20,097 nucleotides of DNA, from positions 1 through 20,097 of IMG/VR virus record IMGVR_UViG_3300017967_002759, one strand, 5' to 3'. Source of the stretch: a virus. Below are positions 7,521 to 14,466 of the stretch, in pieces (position 1 is the first letter of the stretch; each line of letters opens with the position of its first letter). The notes under the pieces are model-generated. The model was not told where the DNA came from. It did no database searches and worked only from the letters and a program-made list of their open reading frames with translations. The position numbers and the translations under genes were made by a program.

Positions 7521-7771
7521 TGGATACTAAAGCTATGGACCTAATCCAAAAGATGCCAGAAGACGTTGCTCGTGCATATGCTATTTCCATTATTGAAAAG
7601 CGGAGTGCACGTACCATCAATCAGAAGACTGCAAAGAACAGAGTAATCTATGATTTGCATGGTGCACCAGATAAAGGTGAAATTGTTCGTATTATGTACA
7701 ATCAGCTTCTAGCATCTGAAGGTCTTCGCACTACTGGCTCAGCATGGGGTAAGCATTATGACAACATATAG
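7520..7771 (+). CDS. Small hypothetical protein (83 aa)
   Basis: The start overlaps the previous stop by one base. The product is mildly basic, with a helical first half (MDLIQKMPEDVARAYAISII) and a basic centre (EKRSARTINQKTAKNRVIYD). No family is recognised. Its end overlaps the following gene by 14 bases, which fits a co-translated cluster of small phage accessory genes. Confidence 0.75.
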   Translation: MDTKAMDLIQKMPEDVARAYAISIIEKRSARTINQKTAKNRVIYDLHGAPDKGEIVRIMYNQLLASEGLRTTGSAWGKHYDNI

Positions 7772-8054
7772 TTGGGAAAGATATGCATCACATAAGATTT
7801 CTCAAAATGTTAACATGGCTGTTCCATTCTATCTTATGGCTGCATATGCTTACTATCAGGAAGACGATCCAATCTTCTCTGATTCGTTTTTTGACAACCT
7901 ATCCCAGAAGCTTCTGAAAGAATGGGATAACGTTACACACTGGCATAAAGATCTTCTTACTAAATCAGATCTTGAAGCTGGTACCTATCTGGGTGAATAT
8001 CCAGAACGTGTAAAAGGTGGTCTGAAAGCTCTTCGTCAAGTGAGGATTCGATAA
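7758..8054 (+). CDS. Small protein resembling the N-terminal domain Ia of NAD+-dependent DNA ligase
   Basis: This is a 98-residue protein. The stretch AYAYYQEDDPIFSDSFFDNL recalls the YY-x-x-D-x-P-x-x-SD-x-x-YD-x-L signature of LigA domain Ia, the part that binds the NMN half of NAD+. No adenylation domain follows, so it cannot be a ligase on its own. It may be a free-standing relative or an unrelated helical protein with a similar motif. The remaining half (HKDLLTKSDLEAGTYLGEYP) is unassigned. It is overlapped by genes on both sides. The similarity is by eye only. Confidence 0.65.
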   Translation: MTTYSWERYASHKISQNVNMAVPFYLMAAYAYYQEDDPIFSDSFFDNLSQKLLKEWDNVTHWHKDLLTKSDLEAGTYLGEYPERVKGGLKALRQVRIR

Positions 8055-8572
8055 TGTTTAAGAAGATCATATCAGCTGTACTATCTGCAGCACTTGTTAC
8101 TGGATGTATGAAAGCTGCACATTCAACAGATCACTTCTCAGAGTCTATTAAATGTCTTGCAGACAATATGTACTGGGAAGCTAGGAATCAGCCATTTGCT
8201 GGCCAGGTAGCAGTGAGCAACGTGGTGTTGAACAGAGTAGATGATCCACGTTTTCCTAATACTGTCTGTGAGGTAATTCATCAAGGACCAACTAAAAAGT
8301 CTTGGAGTGATCCCACAGTATATTATCCAGTACGTCATCGTTGTCAGTTCTCTTGGTACTGTGACGGTAAAAGTGATGAGATACCAGAATCTGATCGGGA
8401 GATGTACCAGCACATGCGAAGTGTAGCACTCAAGGTTTATACTGGTTGGTTCGGTGACAACACATTTGGTGCAACACACTACCATGCAAGTTACGTTAAA
8501 CCAGATTGGGCTGCAAGTAAAACAAGAACGACTAAGATCGGTCTTCATATATTTTATAAGTGGGAACAATGA
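8054..8572 (+). CDS. SleB-type cell wall hydrolase, predicted lipoprotein
   Basis: This 172-residue protein belongs to the Hydrolase_2 / SleB family, which cleaves peptidoglycan glycan strands. Seen motifs are CLADNMYWEARNQPFAGQVAVSNVVLNRV (in two parts: the YWEAR-x-QP-x-x-GQ core, then VVLNRV), FPNTVCEVI, CQFSWYCDGKSDEI, ATHYHASYVKPDWA and IGLHIFYKW. The Glu of WEAR is the expected catalytic acid. The N-terminus MFKKIISAVLSAALVTGC is a signal peptide ending in a lipobox (LVTGC, Cys18), so the mature enzyme would be lipid-anchored and face the periplasm. An exported peptidoglycan hydrolase among replication genes suggests a role in late lysis or lysis control rather than entry. It overlaps the next gene by 4 bases. 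Confidence 0.9.
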   Translation: MFKKIISAVLSAALVTGCMKAAHSTDHFSESIKCLADNMYWEARNQPFAGQVAVSNVVLNRVDDPRFPNTVCEVIHQGPTKKSWSDPTVYYPVRHRCQFSWYCDGKSDEIPESDREMYQHMRSVALKVYTGWFGDNTFGATHYHASYVKPDWAASKTRTTKIGLHIFYKWEQ

Positions 8573-9000
8573 AAATAGGATTTACAGCGTCTACATTTGA
8601 CTTGCTACACGCTGGACACATTTCTATGTTGCGAGAAGCAAAAAGTGTATGTGATTATCTAATTTGTGGTTTACAAGTAGACCCAAGCTATGATAGAATA
8701 GAAAAGAATAAACCGATACAAACACTTGTTGAACGTTACACACAGCTTCAGGCTGTAGGATATGTCGATGAAATCGTACCTTATCAAAGCGAAGCAGATC
8801 TGCTCGATATCATTCAGATGTATCCAATCAATGTACGTATCATTGGTGAAGAGTATCGCACTAAAGATTACACTGGTAAATCAGAATGTACTATGCTTGG
8901 TATTGAGATTTACTATAACGAACGGAACCACCGGTTCTCTTCTAGCGACCTGAGACAGAGAGTAGCTAATGAACAAAGTAACAGGAAGAAATCTGGGTGA
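8569..9000 (+). CDS. Cytidylyltransferase-like protein (TagD / glycerol-3-phosphate type)
   Basis: The product is 143 residues. The nucleotidyltransferase HxGH motif is HAGH (14-17) in FTASTFDLLHAGHISML. The second signature of the family (R-x-x-x-[IF]-S-[ST]-T-x-[IL]-[RK]) is seen as HRFSSSDLRQRV near the end, and RIIGEEYRTKDYTGK matches the GDDW-x-GK region. Such enzymes couple CTP with a polyol or amino-alcohol phosphate. The ATG at 8569 is used because it overlaps the hydrolase stop (ATGA) and gives the family's MKIGFT start; the upstream GTG at 8560 is rejected. Substrate is unknown. It overlaps the ThyA-like gene by 32 bases. Confidence 0.8.
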   Translation: MKIGFTASTFDLLHAGHISMLREAKSVCDYLICGLQVDPSYDRIEKNKPIQTLVERYTQLQAVGYVDEIVPYQSEADLLDIIQMYPINVRIIGEEYRTKDYTGKSECTMLGIEIYYNERNHRFSSSDLRQRVANEQSNRKKSG

Positions 9001-9706
9001 AGGCTTATTCAAGCTACGTCACCTACTATACCATCAGGGATATGAAATACAGACAGCATCGTGGCAGGGTACCGAGTCTCCTCCTGTTTTTTTAGAGGTA
9101 CTACATGCTGATCTGACAGCAAAGATGAGTGATGATCCGCAAGAAGCATCCGATCTTTGTAATGCCACGCAACCGTGGGCAGATGTCCACTTTGCAGAAC
9201 GTGTTGGTGGTGAACCACTTAATCCACCACCTTCACATACGATGTGGCTGAAAGATACTGATCAGTATTTGTCTGGTCAGGCTTTCAGTCACTCGTACCC
9301 TGAACGTATGTGGGCACCAAGTATGGATGGTATCAGGTTCAAAACTGGTAACCTTGGTGATGCAGTAGAACTTCTAAAGAAAGATCCTACTACTCGTCAA
9401 TGTTATATCCCTATGTGGTTTCCAGAAGATATTGTAGCTGCCAATGAAGGTGAACGTGTACCTTGTTCCTTTGGTTGGCACTTTATGGAACGTGGTGATG
9501 AACTACATTGTTCTTATCACATGCGTTCGTGTGACGTAGTTCGTCACTTACACAACGATCTGTACTTCGCAAACAGACTTGGTCTATGGTTAATTGAGCA
9601 AAGTGGTCTCACCTGTAAAATGGGGTATTTACATTTCAGCTCAACTAGTTTACACTGTTTTAGTAATGATCGTTTCGCACTTGGTAGATTGATTGGAGTA
9701 GAATAA
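8969..9706 (+). CDS. ThyA-superfamily pyrimidine methylase/hydroxymethylase with Asn-to-Asp switch (dCMP hydroxymethylase-like)
   Basis: This 245-residue protein belongs to the thymidylate synthase fold family. Seen motifs are TTRQCYIPMWFPED (phosphate-binding arginine region), VPCSF (catalytic Cys166), RSCDV (186-190), MGYLHFSS and LHCFSND (His229, for the HxYSN motif). Aligning RSCDVVRHLHND without gaps to E. coli ThyA RSCDVFLGLPFN puts Asp197 at the position of Asn177. Asn177 reads dUMP; Asp at this place in T4 dCMP hydroxymethylase reads dCMP. ThyX, encoded at 16086, can make dTMP, so this copy is free to modify dCMP. The N-terminal 90 residues are not recognisable as standard ThyA. Hydroxymethylation itself is inference. 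The 3' part holds a weak promoter. Confidence 0.75.
   Translation: MNKVTGRNLGEGLFKLRHLLYHQGYEIQTASWQGTESPPVFLEVLHADLTAKMSDDPQEASDLCNATQPWADVHFAERVGGEPLNPPPSHTMWLKDTDQYLSGQAFSHSYPERMWAPSMDGIRFKTGNLGDAVELLKKDPTTRQCYIPMWFPEDIVAANEGERVPCSFGWHFMERGDELHCSYHMRSCDVVRHLHNDLYFANRLGLWLIEQSGLTCKMGYLHFSSTSLHCFSNDRFALGRLIGVE
9622..9656 (+). promoter_or_regulatory. Weak member of the promoter family ahead of asnB
   Basis: GGGG (9622-9625), then TA, TTTACA (9628-9633), 17 bases, and TACACT (9651-9656). The spacing and G-run match the stronger copies, but the -10 box has only four of six consensus bases. The predicted start is about 43 bases before the asparagine synthetase gene. Confidence 0.4.
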
Positions 9707-10998
9707 TGTGTGGCTTTGTAGCTTATCCTGTTGGTAAGAATCCAGAAACAGTAATACGTTCTATTGGCTATCGTGGCCTAGAGAATTACATTGGTTATAG
9801 AGACTGGCAAGGTTTTACATTTGCACACACGTCACTACCATTTGTTAATCTAGACCCACTCTTTGCTATCCAGCCGAACACATACAGTGTCCCAGGATTA
9901 TTCGTTGGCGAAGTATTCAATTATGACACAGATTATGCTTCTGACGTAGAATATGTTCATAATGCATTTCATAATCATGGTACAGATTGTTTTCATGACT
10001 TTGATGGATTCTGGACATATGTCACAATGATTGATAATCATTTGTTTGGTATGACAGACTTCCTGGGTATTAAACCATTATATTACCGTACTGATGTAGA
10101 AGCAATGGCTTCTGAGATTGAGGTATTAAAGCTATTTGGTAAAGTTACACTCGACGAAACATTTATGTCGAACACAATGAAATGGGGTTACTCCCCTGAT
10201 CCACGTACACCGTACAATGAGATCAAACAAGTTCCACCTGGTCATTATGTACATAAAGGCCAGGTACACAGTTACTGGAATTGGGACAAAGTTGAGTATG
10301 GAGACCTATACCAAGACATGAAGCGTTCTGTCTCCGCGCGTCTTGGTGGTCAGAGAGAAGTTTCTATTCTTCTCTCAGGTGGTCTCGATTCCAGTATCAT
10401 CTACGGACTGCTGAAAGAACTTGGTCGTGATGTTACCACGATCCACGTAGATAATCATGAGAAAGACTTCGCACACTTAGTCTCCTCCTCCCTCGTCGAC
10501 GTCACTCTTGATGAAGTCAGTGATCTTGACGCAGTCCGTATCCACCAATCACCAGTCGACCTCGGGTCCGTTAAACCACAAATTGCTATGGCTAGAAAGC
10601 TACGTGAGTTAGGATTCCATGCAGTGTTGACTGGTGATGGTGCTGATGAATTATTCGGTGGTTACCGACGTGCAAAAGAATATGATAGTCAATATTCAGA
10701 TATATTCTGTGAACTACCATATTATCACCTTCCGAAGTTAGATCGTACTATGATGCGTTCTACAATCGAACTTCGTGCACCTTTCCTCGCACCTTATATT
10801 GTAAAGCACGCACTAAAAACGCCATACATATTAAGAGACGGTGAAAAGAAGGTTCTAAAAGAAACCTTTAAGGACATTGTTCCAAAGGAGATTATTGATC
10901 GTGATAAACATCCTCTCAAAACTAAAGAAATCCACGCCTCCCCAACCGCCAAAAGAGGTACCAATGACAACCTCTTCAGACAACTCCAAGTGGGATAG
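9706..10998 (+). CDS. asnB: Glutamine-hydrolysing asparagine synthetase-like protein
   Basis: This 430-residue protein has both AsnB domains. The N-terminal class II glutamine amidotransferase domain has nucleophile Cys2 (MCGFVAY), and GIKPLYY lies near 121-127. The C-terminal synthetase domain has PP-loop SGGLDSS (224-230) and GDGADELFGGY (310-320). It is shorter than the roughly 550-residue E. coli enzyme, mainly through a compact amidotransferase domain and a short C-terminus. AsnB makes asparagine from aspartate, glutamine and ATP; related proteins amidate other carboxylates, including peptides and metabolites, and the compact phage form could do so too. The start overlaps the previous stop (TAATG). 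The end overlaps the dCMP deaminase gene by 35 bases. Confidence 0.85.
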   Translation: MCGFVAYPVGKNPETVIRSIGYRGLENYIGYRDWQGFTFAHTSLPFVNLDPLFAIQPNTYSVPGLFVGEVFNYDTDYASDVEYVHNAFHNHGTDCFHDFDGFWTYVTMIDNHLFGMTDFLGIKPLYYRTDVEAMASEIEVLKLFGKVTLDETFMSNTMKWGYSPDPRTPYNEIKQVPPGHYVHKGQVHSYWNWDKVEYGDLYQDMKRSVSARLGGQREVSILLSGGLDSSIIYGLLKELGRDVTTIHVDNHEKDFAHLVSSSLVDVTLDEVSDLDAVRIHQSPVDLGSVKPQIAMARKLRELGFHAVLTGDGADELFGGYRRAKEYDSQYSDIFCELPYYHLPKLDRTMMRSTIELRAPFLAPYIVKHALKTPYILRDGEKKVLKETFKDIVPKEIIDRDKHPLKTKEIHASPTAKRGTNDNLFRQLQVG

Positions 10999-11416
10999 TA
11001 GATATATGCAACTTGCTAAGACTGTAGCAGGTTGGTCAAAAGATCCTTCAAGTAAGATTGGCGCCGTTGCTGTAAGCAGCAAAGGCCAAGTTTTGTGTAC
11101 AGGATATAACGGATTCCCGCGTGGTGTTGATGATAGTCTTACAAGATATTACGATAGAGAACTAAAATATAAGATGGTAGTTCATGCAGAAACGAACGCT
11201 ATCTTTAACGCTACATATAATGGTGTATCACTCGATGATGCTACAATGTATGTTTATGGATTACCTGTTTGTTCAGACTGTGCAAAAGGACTAATCCAAG
11301 TAGGGATTAAACGAGTCGTTATCCATGGCGAGATTGCTGATCGATGGAAAGAATCATGGAAACTAACAGAGCAGCTATTTAGAGAAGCTGGTGTAAAATG
11401 GGAATTTATTAAATGA
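10964..11416 (+). CDS. dCMP deaminase
   Basis: The product is 150 residues of the cytidine/deoxycytidylate deaminase family. The zinc site is HAETNAI (His-Ala-Glu with catalytic Glu) and PVCSDCAKGL (two Cys). The dCMP-type features SKDPSSKIGAV and TGYNGFPRG (binding the nucleotide phosphate) are present. It converts dCMP to dUMP, the substrate for ThyX. The ATG at 10964 is chosen, with GAGG about six bases upstream. The longer frame from 10877 runs inside asnB and gives a proline-rich N-terminus foreign to the family. Stop and next start overlap (ATGA). In a phage with modified cytosine this enzyme would also divert dCMP. Confidence 0.9.
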   Translation: MTTSSDNSKWDSRYMQLAKTVAGWSKDPSSKIGAVAVSSKGQVLCTGYNGFPRGVDDSLTRYYDRELKYKMVVHAETNAIFNATYNGVSLDDATMYVYGLPVCSDCAKGLIQVGIKRVVIHGEIADRWKESWKLTEQLFREAGVKWEFIK

Positions 11417-12228
11417 CAGAAGAATTTGAAGTAGAACAAAAACACCTTGATGCTGAATATTTTAATATCGGTATTGTTGGTACTAATACAGCAGCTAAAA
11501 CACTGGAATATGCTTTTAAACATAAACCACGTAATGCTGTAATGGTAGTTGATAATATCAATAAGCATATTGAAGATCTTATTGAGTTCGAACCACAGAT
11601 TACTTTCCTTTGTAATGAAGTTACTATGGATGATGATGGTGTAGTAGAAGCATCGCAGCTTGAAGATGCTATACTACAACTATCAGCCAAGACCAATGGT
11701 GGTATTGTTATTAAAACCCCGTTACCTATGGATTTGGTAGAAAGAAATTGTAAGAATCAGAAAGTGGTTTACTATCCTGATCTGTATTTCGGTAAAGATA
11801 ACATCGAGTCTCGACTAAATGTTCCTTATACATGTCTTGGTGGTACACCGAACAGTACAATGGCAGTTGCAGAGATTATTCATAGATTCTCTACATTTTC
11901 AATTGGACATTTTCATCATATTACACCAACAGAGGTATGTTTTATTGAACAGGTAACTGGTGCTATGCTTACTATGAATTCCGTGTTTGCTGCACAGCTA
12001 CATGATACTGTAAAAGAATTTGGTGGGGATTATCACACTATTGCTAGTATCCTAGCATCTGATGGACGTATTGGTACACATGGACTTCGGCAACCTAACA
12101 CAGATGATACTATGGGTGAAAGCTCACAACAGGCAAAGGATGCACTAAAGTCACTGAAAAAGTTCAGTGATAGGTTTACTTTACTTGAAGAGTGTGGTAT
12201 AATGAATGATCGTTACCAGGAAAGATAA
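11413..12228 (+). CDS. Degenerate nucleotide-sugar dehydrogenase-like protein (UDPG/GDPM-DH N-terminal and central domains)
   Basis: The product is 271 residues, against about 400 or more for UDP-glucose or GDP-mannose dehydrogenases. FNIGIVGTNTAAKTLEYAF is a Rossmann start, but the usual GxGxxG is altered to GTNTAA. GGIVIKTPLP, VYYPDLYFG, FIEQVTGAMLTMNSVFAAQLHD (the central dimerisation helix, in two parts) and ASDGRIG follow in the family's order. The catalytic Cys segment (GG-x-C-x-x-KD) is replaced by DDTMGESSQQAKDAL, with no Cys, and the C-terminal sugar-nucleotide domain is missing. Ordinary dehydrogenase activity is therefore unlikely; binding or another role is possible. ATGA overlap upstream. 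A promoter for downstream genes lies in its last codons. Confidence 0.7.
   Translation: MTEEFEVEQKHLDAEYFNIGIVGTNTAAKTLEYAFKHKPRNAVMVVDNINKHIEDLIEFEPQITFLCNEVTMDDDGVVEASQLEDAILQLSAKTNGGIVIKTPLPMDLVERNCKNQKVVYYPDLYFGKDNIESRLNVPYTCLGGTPNSTMAVAEIIHRFSTFSIGHFHHITPTEVCFIEQVTGAMLTMNSVFAAQLHDTVKEFGGDYHTIASILASDGRIGTHGLRQPNTDDTMGESSQQAKDALKSLKKFSDRFTLLEECGIMNDRYQER
12173..12203 (+). promoter_or_regulatory. Promoter ahead of the small gene and UvsX
   Basis: GG then TTTACT (12175-12180), a 17-base spacer ending in GG, and TATAAT (12198-12203). It lies inside the end of the dehydrogenase-like gene. The predicted start near 12210 gives a leader of about 18 bases with AGGAAAG before the ATG at 12228. Confidence 0.8.
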
Positions 12229-12434
12229 TGTCTGTACTTAAACTAAAAATTCATAAACGTATGGATGAATTGCAAGAGATGATGGAAAGTAATCGTCATC
12301 TGGAAGATCCTGACAGTGTTCAGGAACATTTGTACACAGTATCTAAATTCTGGTCAGTACTCTCAGAAGAGGATCGTGATTATATTCACTGTGCTCAACA
12401 CGCTATTGAAGAAAAGACGAAGTGGAATGTATAA
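12228..12434 (+). CDS. Small hypothetical protein upstream of uvsX (68 aa)
   Basis: This small protein starts MSVLKLKIHKRMDELQEMM and contains VSKFWSVLSEEDRDYIHCAQHAI. It is predicted all-helical and soluble. Both junctions are one-base TAATG overlaps, linking it to the dehydrogenase-like gene and to uvsX. It is the first gene after a strong promoter, so it is probably made together with the recombinase and may serve replication or recombination. I know no family name for it. Confidence 0.8.
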   Translation: MSVLKLKIHKRMDELQEMMESNRHLEDPDSVQEHLYTVSKFWSVLSEEDRDYIHCAQHAIEEKTKWNV

Positions 12435-13471
12435 TGTCAATTATGGATAAATTGAAAAAGAACTCAAAGATCAAGTCAACATCTGTGTTGGCTGATTCCC
12501 AGTTCTTTAATAAAAAAGATATGATCACGACCGATGTGCCAATGATTAACGTTGCACTATCTGGTGATCTAGAGGGTGGGCTAACACCAGGACTTACAGT
12601 TCTTGCTGGTCCATCCAAACACTTTAAGACGTCATTTGCGTTGCTAATGGCTTCTGCTTATTTGAAAAAGTATGATGATGCAGTCATCCTATTCTACGAT
12701 TCAGAATTTGGTTCACCCCAATCATACTTCCAACAGTTCGGTATCGATACCAACCGTGTACTGCACACACCAATCACCAACGTCGAAGAGCTCAAGTTTG
12801 ATATTATTAATCAGCTTGAACAGATTGACCGGGAAGACAAGGTCATTGTTGTTATCGATTCGATTGGTAACGTAGCATCAAAGAAAGAACTTGAAGATGC
12901 TATCAATGAAAAGTCTGTGGCAGATATGAGTCGTGCTAAAGCACTAAAAGGTTTGTTCCGTATGTGTACACCTTACCTTGCTATGAAAGATATTCCAATG
13001 TTGGCTGTCAATCATACATATCAGGAAATGGGTCTGTTCCCTAAAGCTATCGTTTCTGGTGGTACTGGTATCTACTATTCAGCAGATAATATCTGGATCA
13101 TTGGGCGTCAGCAGGACAAAAAAGGTACAGAGATTAAAGGTTACCACTTTGTTATTAACGTAGAAAAATCACGTTATGTGAAAGAGAAATCTAAAATCCC
13201 TATTAGTGTATCTTGGGAAGGTGGTGTACAACGTTGGTCTGGTCTACTTGAAGTAGGTATGGCTGGTGGTTATGTAGAAAAGCCATCACCTGGCTGGTAT
13301 CAACAGGCTGGATCTGAAAACAAAGTACGTGAAGCAGATACACTGAAGTCCGACTTCTGGTTACCTATTATTCAGAATACAGACTTTAAGGATTTTGTTG
13401 CTAAACAATATAAGATTGGGGAACAATCTGTTGTGTCTATGGACGAGATTGTCGAAGAGGACATGTCATGA
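12434..13471 (+). CDS. uvsX: UvsX-type RecA-like recombinase
   Basis: This 345-residue protein is close to T4 UvsX (about 390). Walker A is GPSKHFKTS (59-67), the T4-type variant GPSKxFKS rather than the bacterial RecA GPESSGKT. Walker B is VIVVIDSIG (137-145). AVNHTYQEMG matches the loop carrying the RecA-like Q/N switch, and SGGTGIYYSADNIWII resembles the L2 end. It forms filaments on ssDNA for strand exchange, repair and recombination-dependent replication. The start at 12434 overlaps the previous stop (TAATG). The frame extends to 12422, but that start lies within the upstream gene. ATGA overlap downstream. Confidence 0.93.
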   Translation: MSIMDKLKKNSKIKSTSVLADSQFFNKKDMITTDVPMINVALSGDLEGGLTPGLTVLAGPSKHFKTSFALLMASAYLKKYDDAVILFYDSEFGSPQSYFQQFGIDTNRVLHTPITNVEELKFDIINQLEQIDREDKVIVVIDSIGNVASKKELEDAINEKSVADMSRAKALKGLFRMCTPYLAMKDIPMLAVNHTYQEMGLFPKAIVSGGTGIYYSADNIWIIGRQQDKKGTEIKGYHFVINVEKSRYVKEKSKIPISVSWEGGVQRWSGLLEVGMAGGYVEKPSPGWYQQAGSENKVREADTLKSDFWLPIIQNTDFKDFVAKQYKIGEQSVVSMDEIVEEDMS

Positions 13472-13800
13472 AACAGAATAAAGATTACGAATTAGTTCCT
13501 GCAGATGAAGATCAATGGCATGTTCGTATCCTAACTGGCGAATTCACTGAAACTGTATTTCAATTTGGATCAATTACTATTGATGAAGATTATGAAGATA
13601 GTGATGAAGGTGGTCTAATGAGATATAACTTTGATATTATCTCAACACCAGATCCTATGATTGCTTCTGATAATATTGATGAGAATATGCCACTACAAGA
13701 AACCGTTGCAAACATTTTGGTTAGTATCATGGAGGACATTGTAGCTCCTGGTCTAGCGGAAGAAGCTAATGAAAATTCTGATAATGGGTCTGCCGGGTAG
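13468..13800 (+). CDS. Hypothetical protein downstream of uvsX (110 aa)
   Basis: This is a strongly acidic protein. Its N-terminal half (YELVPADEDQWHVRILTGEF, then TVFQFGSITIDED) looks like beta strands and its C-terminal half is helical (ETVANILVSIMEDIVAPGLAEEA). The stop overlaps the following P-loop kinase gene by 32 bases. Position between recombinase and helicase genes suggests a replication-associated role, but no motif shows this. Confidence 0.8.
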   Translation: MKQNKDYELVPADEDQWHVRILTGEFTETVFQFGSITIDEDYEDSDEGGLMRYNFDIISTPDPMIASDNIDENMPLQETVANILVSIMEDIVAPGLAEEANENSDNGSAG

Positions 13801-14215
13801 TGGTAAGACCTGGTTAGCAAAACAATTAGCATACCACTTTCTAGTACCACATCACAATGCTGATACCTATCGTGAATATAATGATGATTGGGACTTCAGC
13901 GAAATGGGTCGTGCTCGTCAGGCAAGACGTATGAGTATGCAGTGGGGCATTTTAGATTTTGTTTGTCCAACTGAAGCACTTCGTCGTATTACCAAGCCTG
14001 ACTATATAATATGGATGGATACGATCACAGAAGGTCGGTACCAGGATACAAATAAATTATTTCAATCTCCAGAAGTGTACGATGTAAGGATCATAGAATG
14101 GATTGGACAAAACCTACTACACAACTACTTGGAAGATTTCAACCCTGGCATCAAGGGCATACAGAGCTTTTTAAACGAGCGCATGCCACTACTGGGCAGT
14201 GTGTTCTCCTCGTAA
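13769..14215 (+). CDS. APS-kinase-like P-loop kinase, C-terminus read in an overlapping frame
   Basis: The Walker A motif is GLPGSGKT (7-14). WDFSEMGRARQARRM, DFVCPT and IWMDTITEGRYQDTN follow, a set like adenylylsulfate kinase (APS kinase) and related P-loop phosphotransferases. The family part ends near residue 110 (VYDVRI). The last 37 or so codons overlap, out of frame, the coding part of the nucleotidyltransferase gene (14098 on) and do not look like kinase sequence. The gene may be half of a formerly fused kinase-nucleotidyltransferase that was split by a frameshift, or two overlapping genes. Substrate is unknown; true APS kinase activity is not assured. The start at 13769 has GGAAG upstream. 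Confidence 0.75.
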   Translation: MKILIMGLPGSGKTWLAKQLAYHFLVPHHNADTYREYNDDWDFSEMGRARQARRMSMQWGILDFVCPTEALRRITKPDYIIWMDTITEGRYQDTNKLFQSPEVYDVRIIEWIGQNLLHNYLEDFNPGIKGIQSFLNERMPLLGSVFSS

Positions 14216-14466
14216 GAAAAACCCCACTTGACGAAAATAACCCCCTCGACGTAGTTAAGGTCATGGACAATATTGTCGAAGCTTTAACTACCGAGGGGTT
14301 TACTTTGGATGAAGATTATATTATAATGGTAGTACCAAACATCACTGATATTTCTTATGGTCGTGATGTCGGTTACTCTATTACACAACATGATCTTGGT
14401 GAAGACGTACATAAAATCTCTGCAACAGAGATCAGAAAACAAATGAGAGCACGCGGAGAGATATGA
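14098..14466 (+). CDS. Nucleotidyltransferase (NadM/cytidylyltransferase-like)
   Basis: This is a 122-residue protein. LLGRFQPWHQGHTELFKRA contains the T/HxGH-type motif HQGH (18-21). KISATEIRKQM near the C-terminus is the ISxTxIR second motif. The sequence VVPNITDISYGRDVGYSI lies between them, as in phage-type NMN adenylyltransferase-like domains. The ATG at 14098 has AAGGA at 14086-14090, so it can start on its own, although it lies inside the kinase gene in the -1 frame. The domain pair kinase plus nucleotidyltransferase suggests joint action on one metabolite. The gene contains a long inverted repeat and the promoter for the helicase gene, and overlaps the helicase start by 4 bases. Confidence 0.8.
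   Translation: MDWTKPTTQLLGRFQPWHQGHTELFKRAHATTGQCVLLVRKTPLDENNPLDVVKVMDNIVEALTTEGFTLDEDYIIMVVPNITDISYGRDVGYSITQHDLGEDVHKISATEIRKQMRARGEI
14241..14298 (+). repeat. Long imperfect inverted repeat beside the helicase promoter
   Basis: CCCCTCG (14242-14248) pairs with CGAGGGG (14292-14298). After a 2-base bulge (AC), GTAGTTAAGG (14251-14260) pairs with CTTTAACTAC (14282-14291), 10 bp with one G-T wobble. The 21-base loop holds a perfect 12-base palindrome, GACAATATTGTC (14266-14277). The right arm supplies the G-run that abuts the TTTACT box of the promoter at 14299. It lies fully within the nucleotidyltransferase coding sequence. Confidence 0.85.
14295..14327 (+). promoter_or_regulatory. Promoter ahead of the helicase gene
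   Basis: GGGG (14295-14298) abuts TTTACT (14299-14304), then a 17-base spacer and TATAAT (14322-14327). The predicted start near 14334 leaves about 130 bases of leader within the nucleotidyltransferase gene before the helicase ATG. The -35 side joins the right arm of the inverted repeat at 14241-14298. Confidence 0.7.

Noticed and set aside
10877-10963. Extended start for the dCMP deaminase
   Set aside because: The extra residues are out-of-frame asnB sequence and are foreign to the family; the ATG at 10964 has its own SD.
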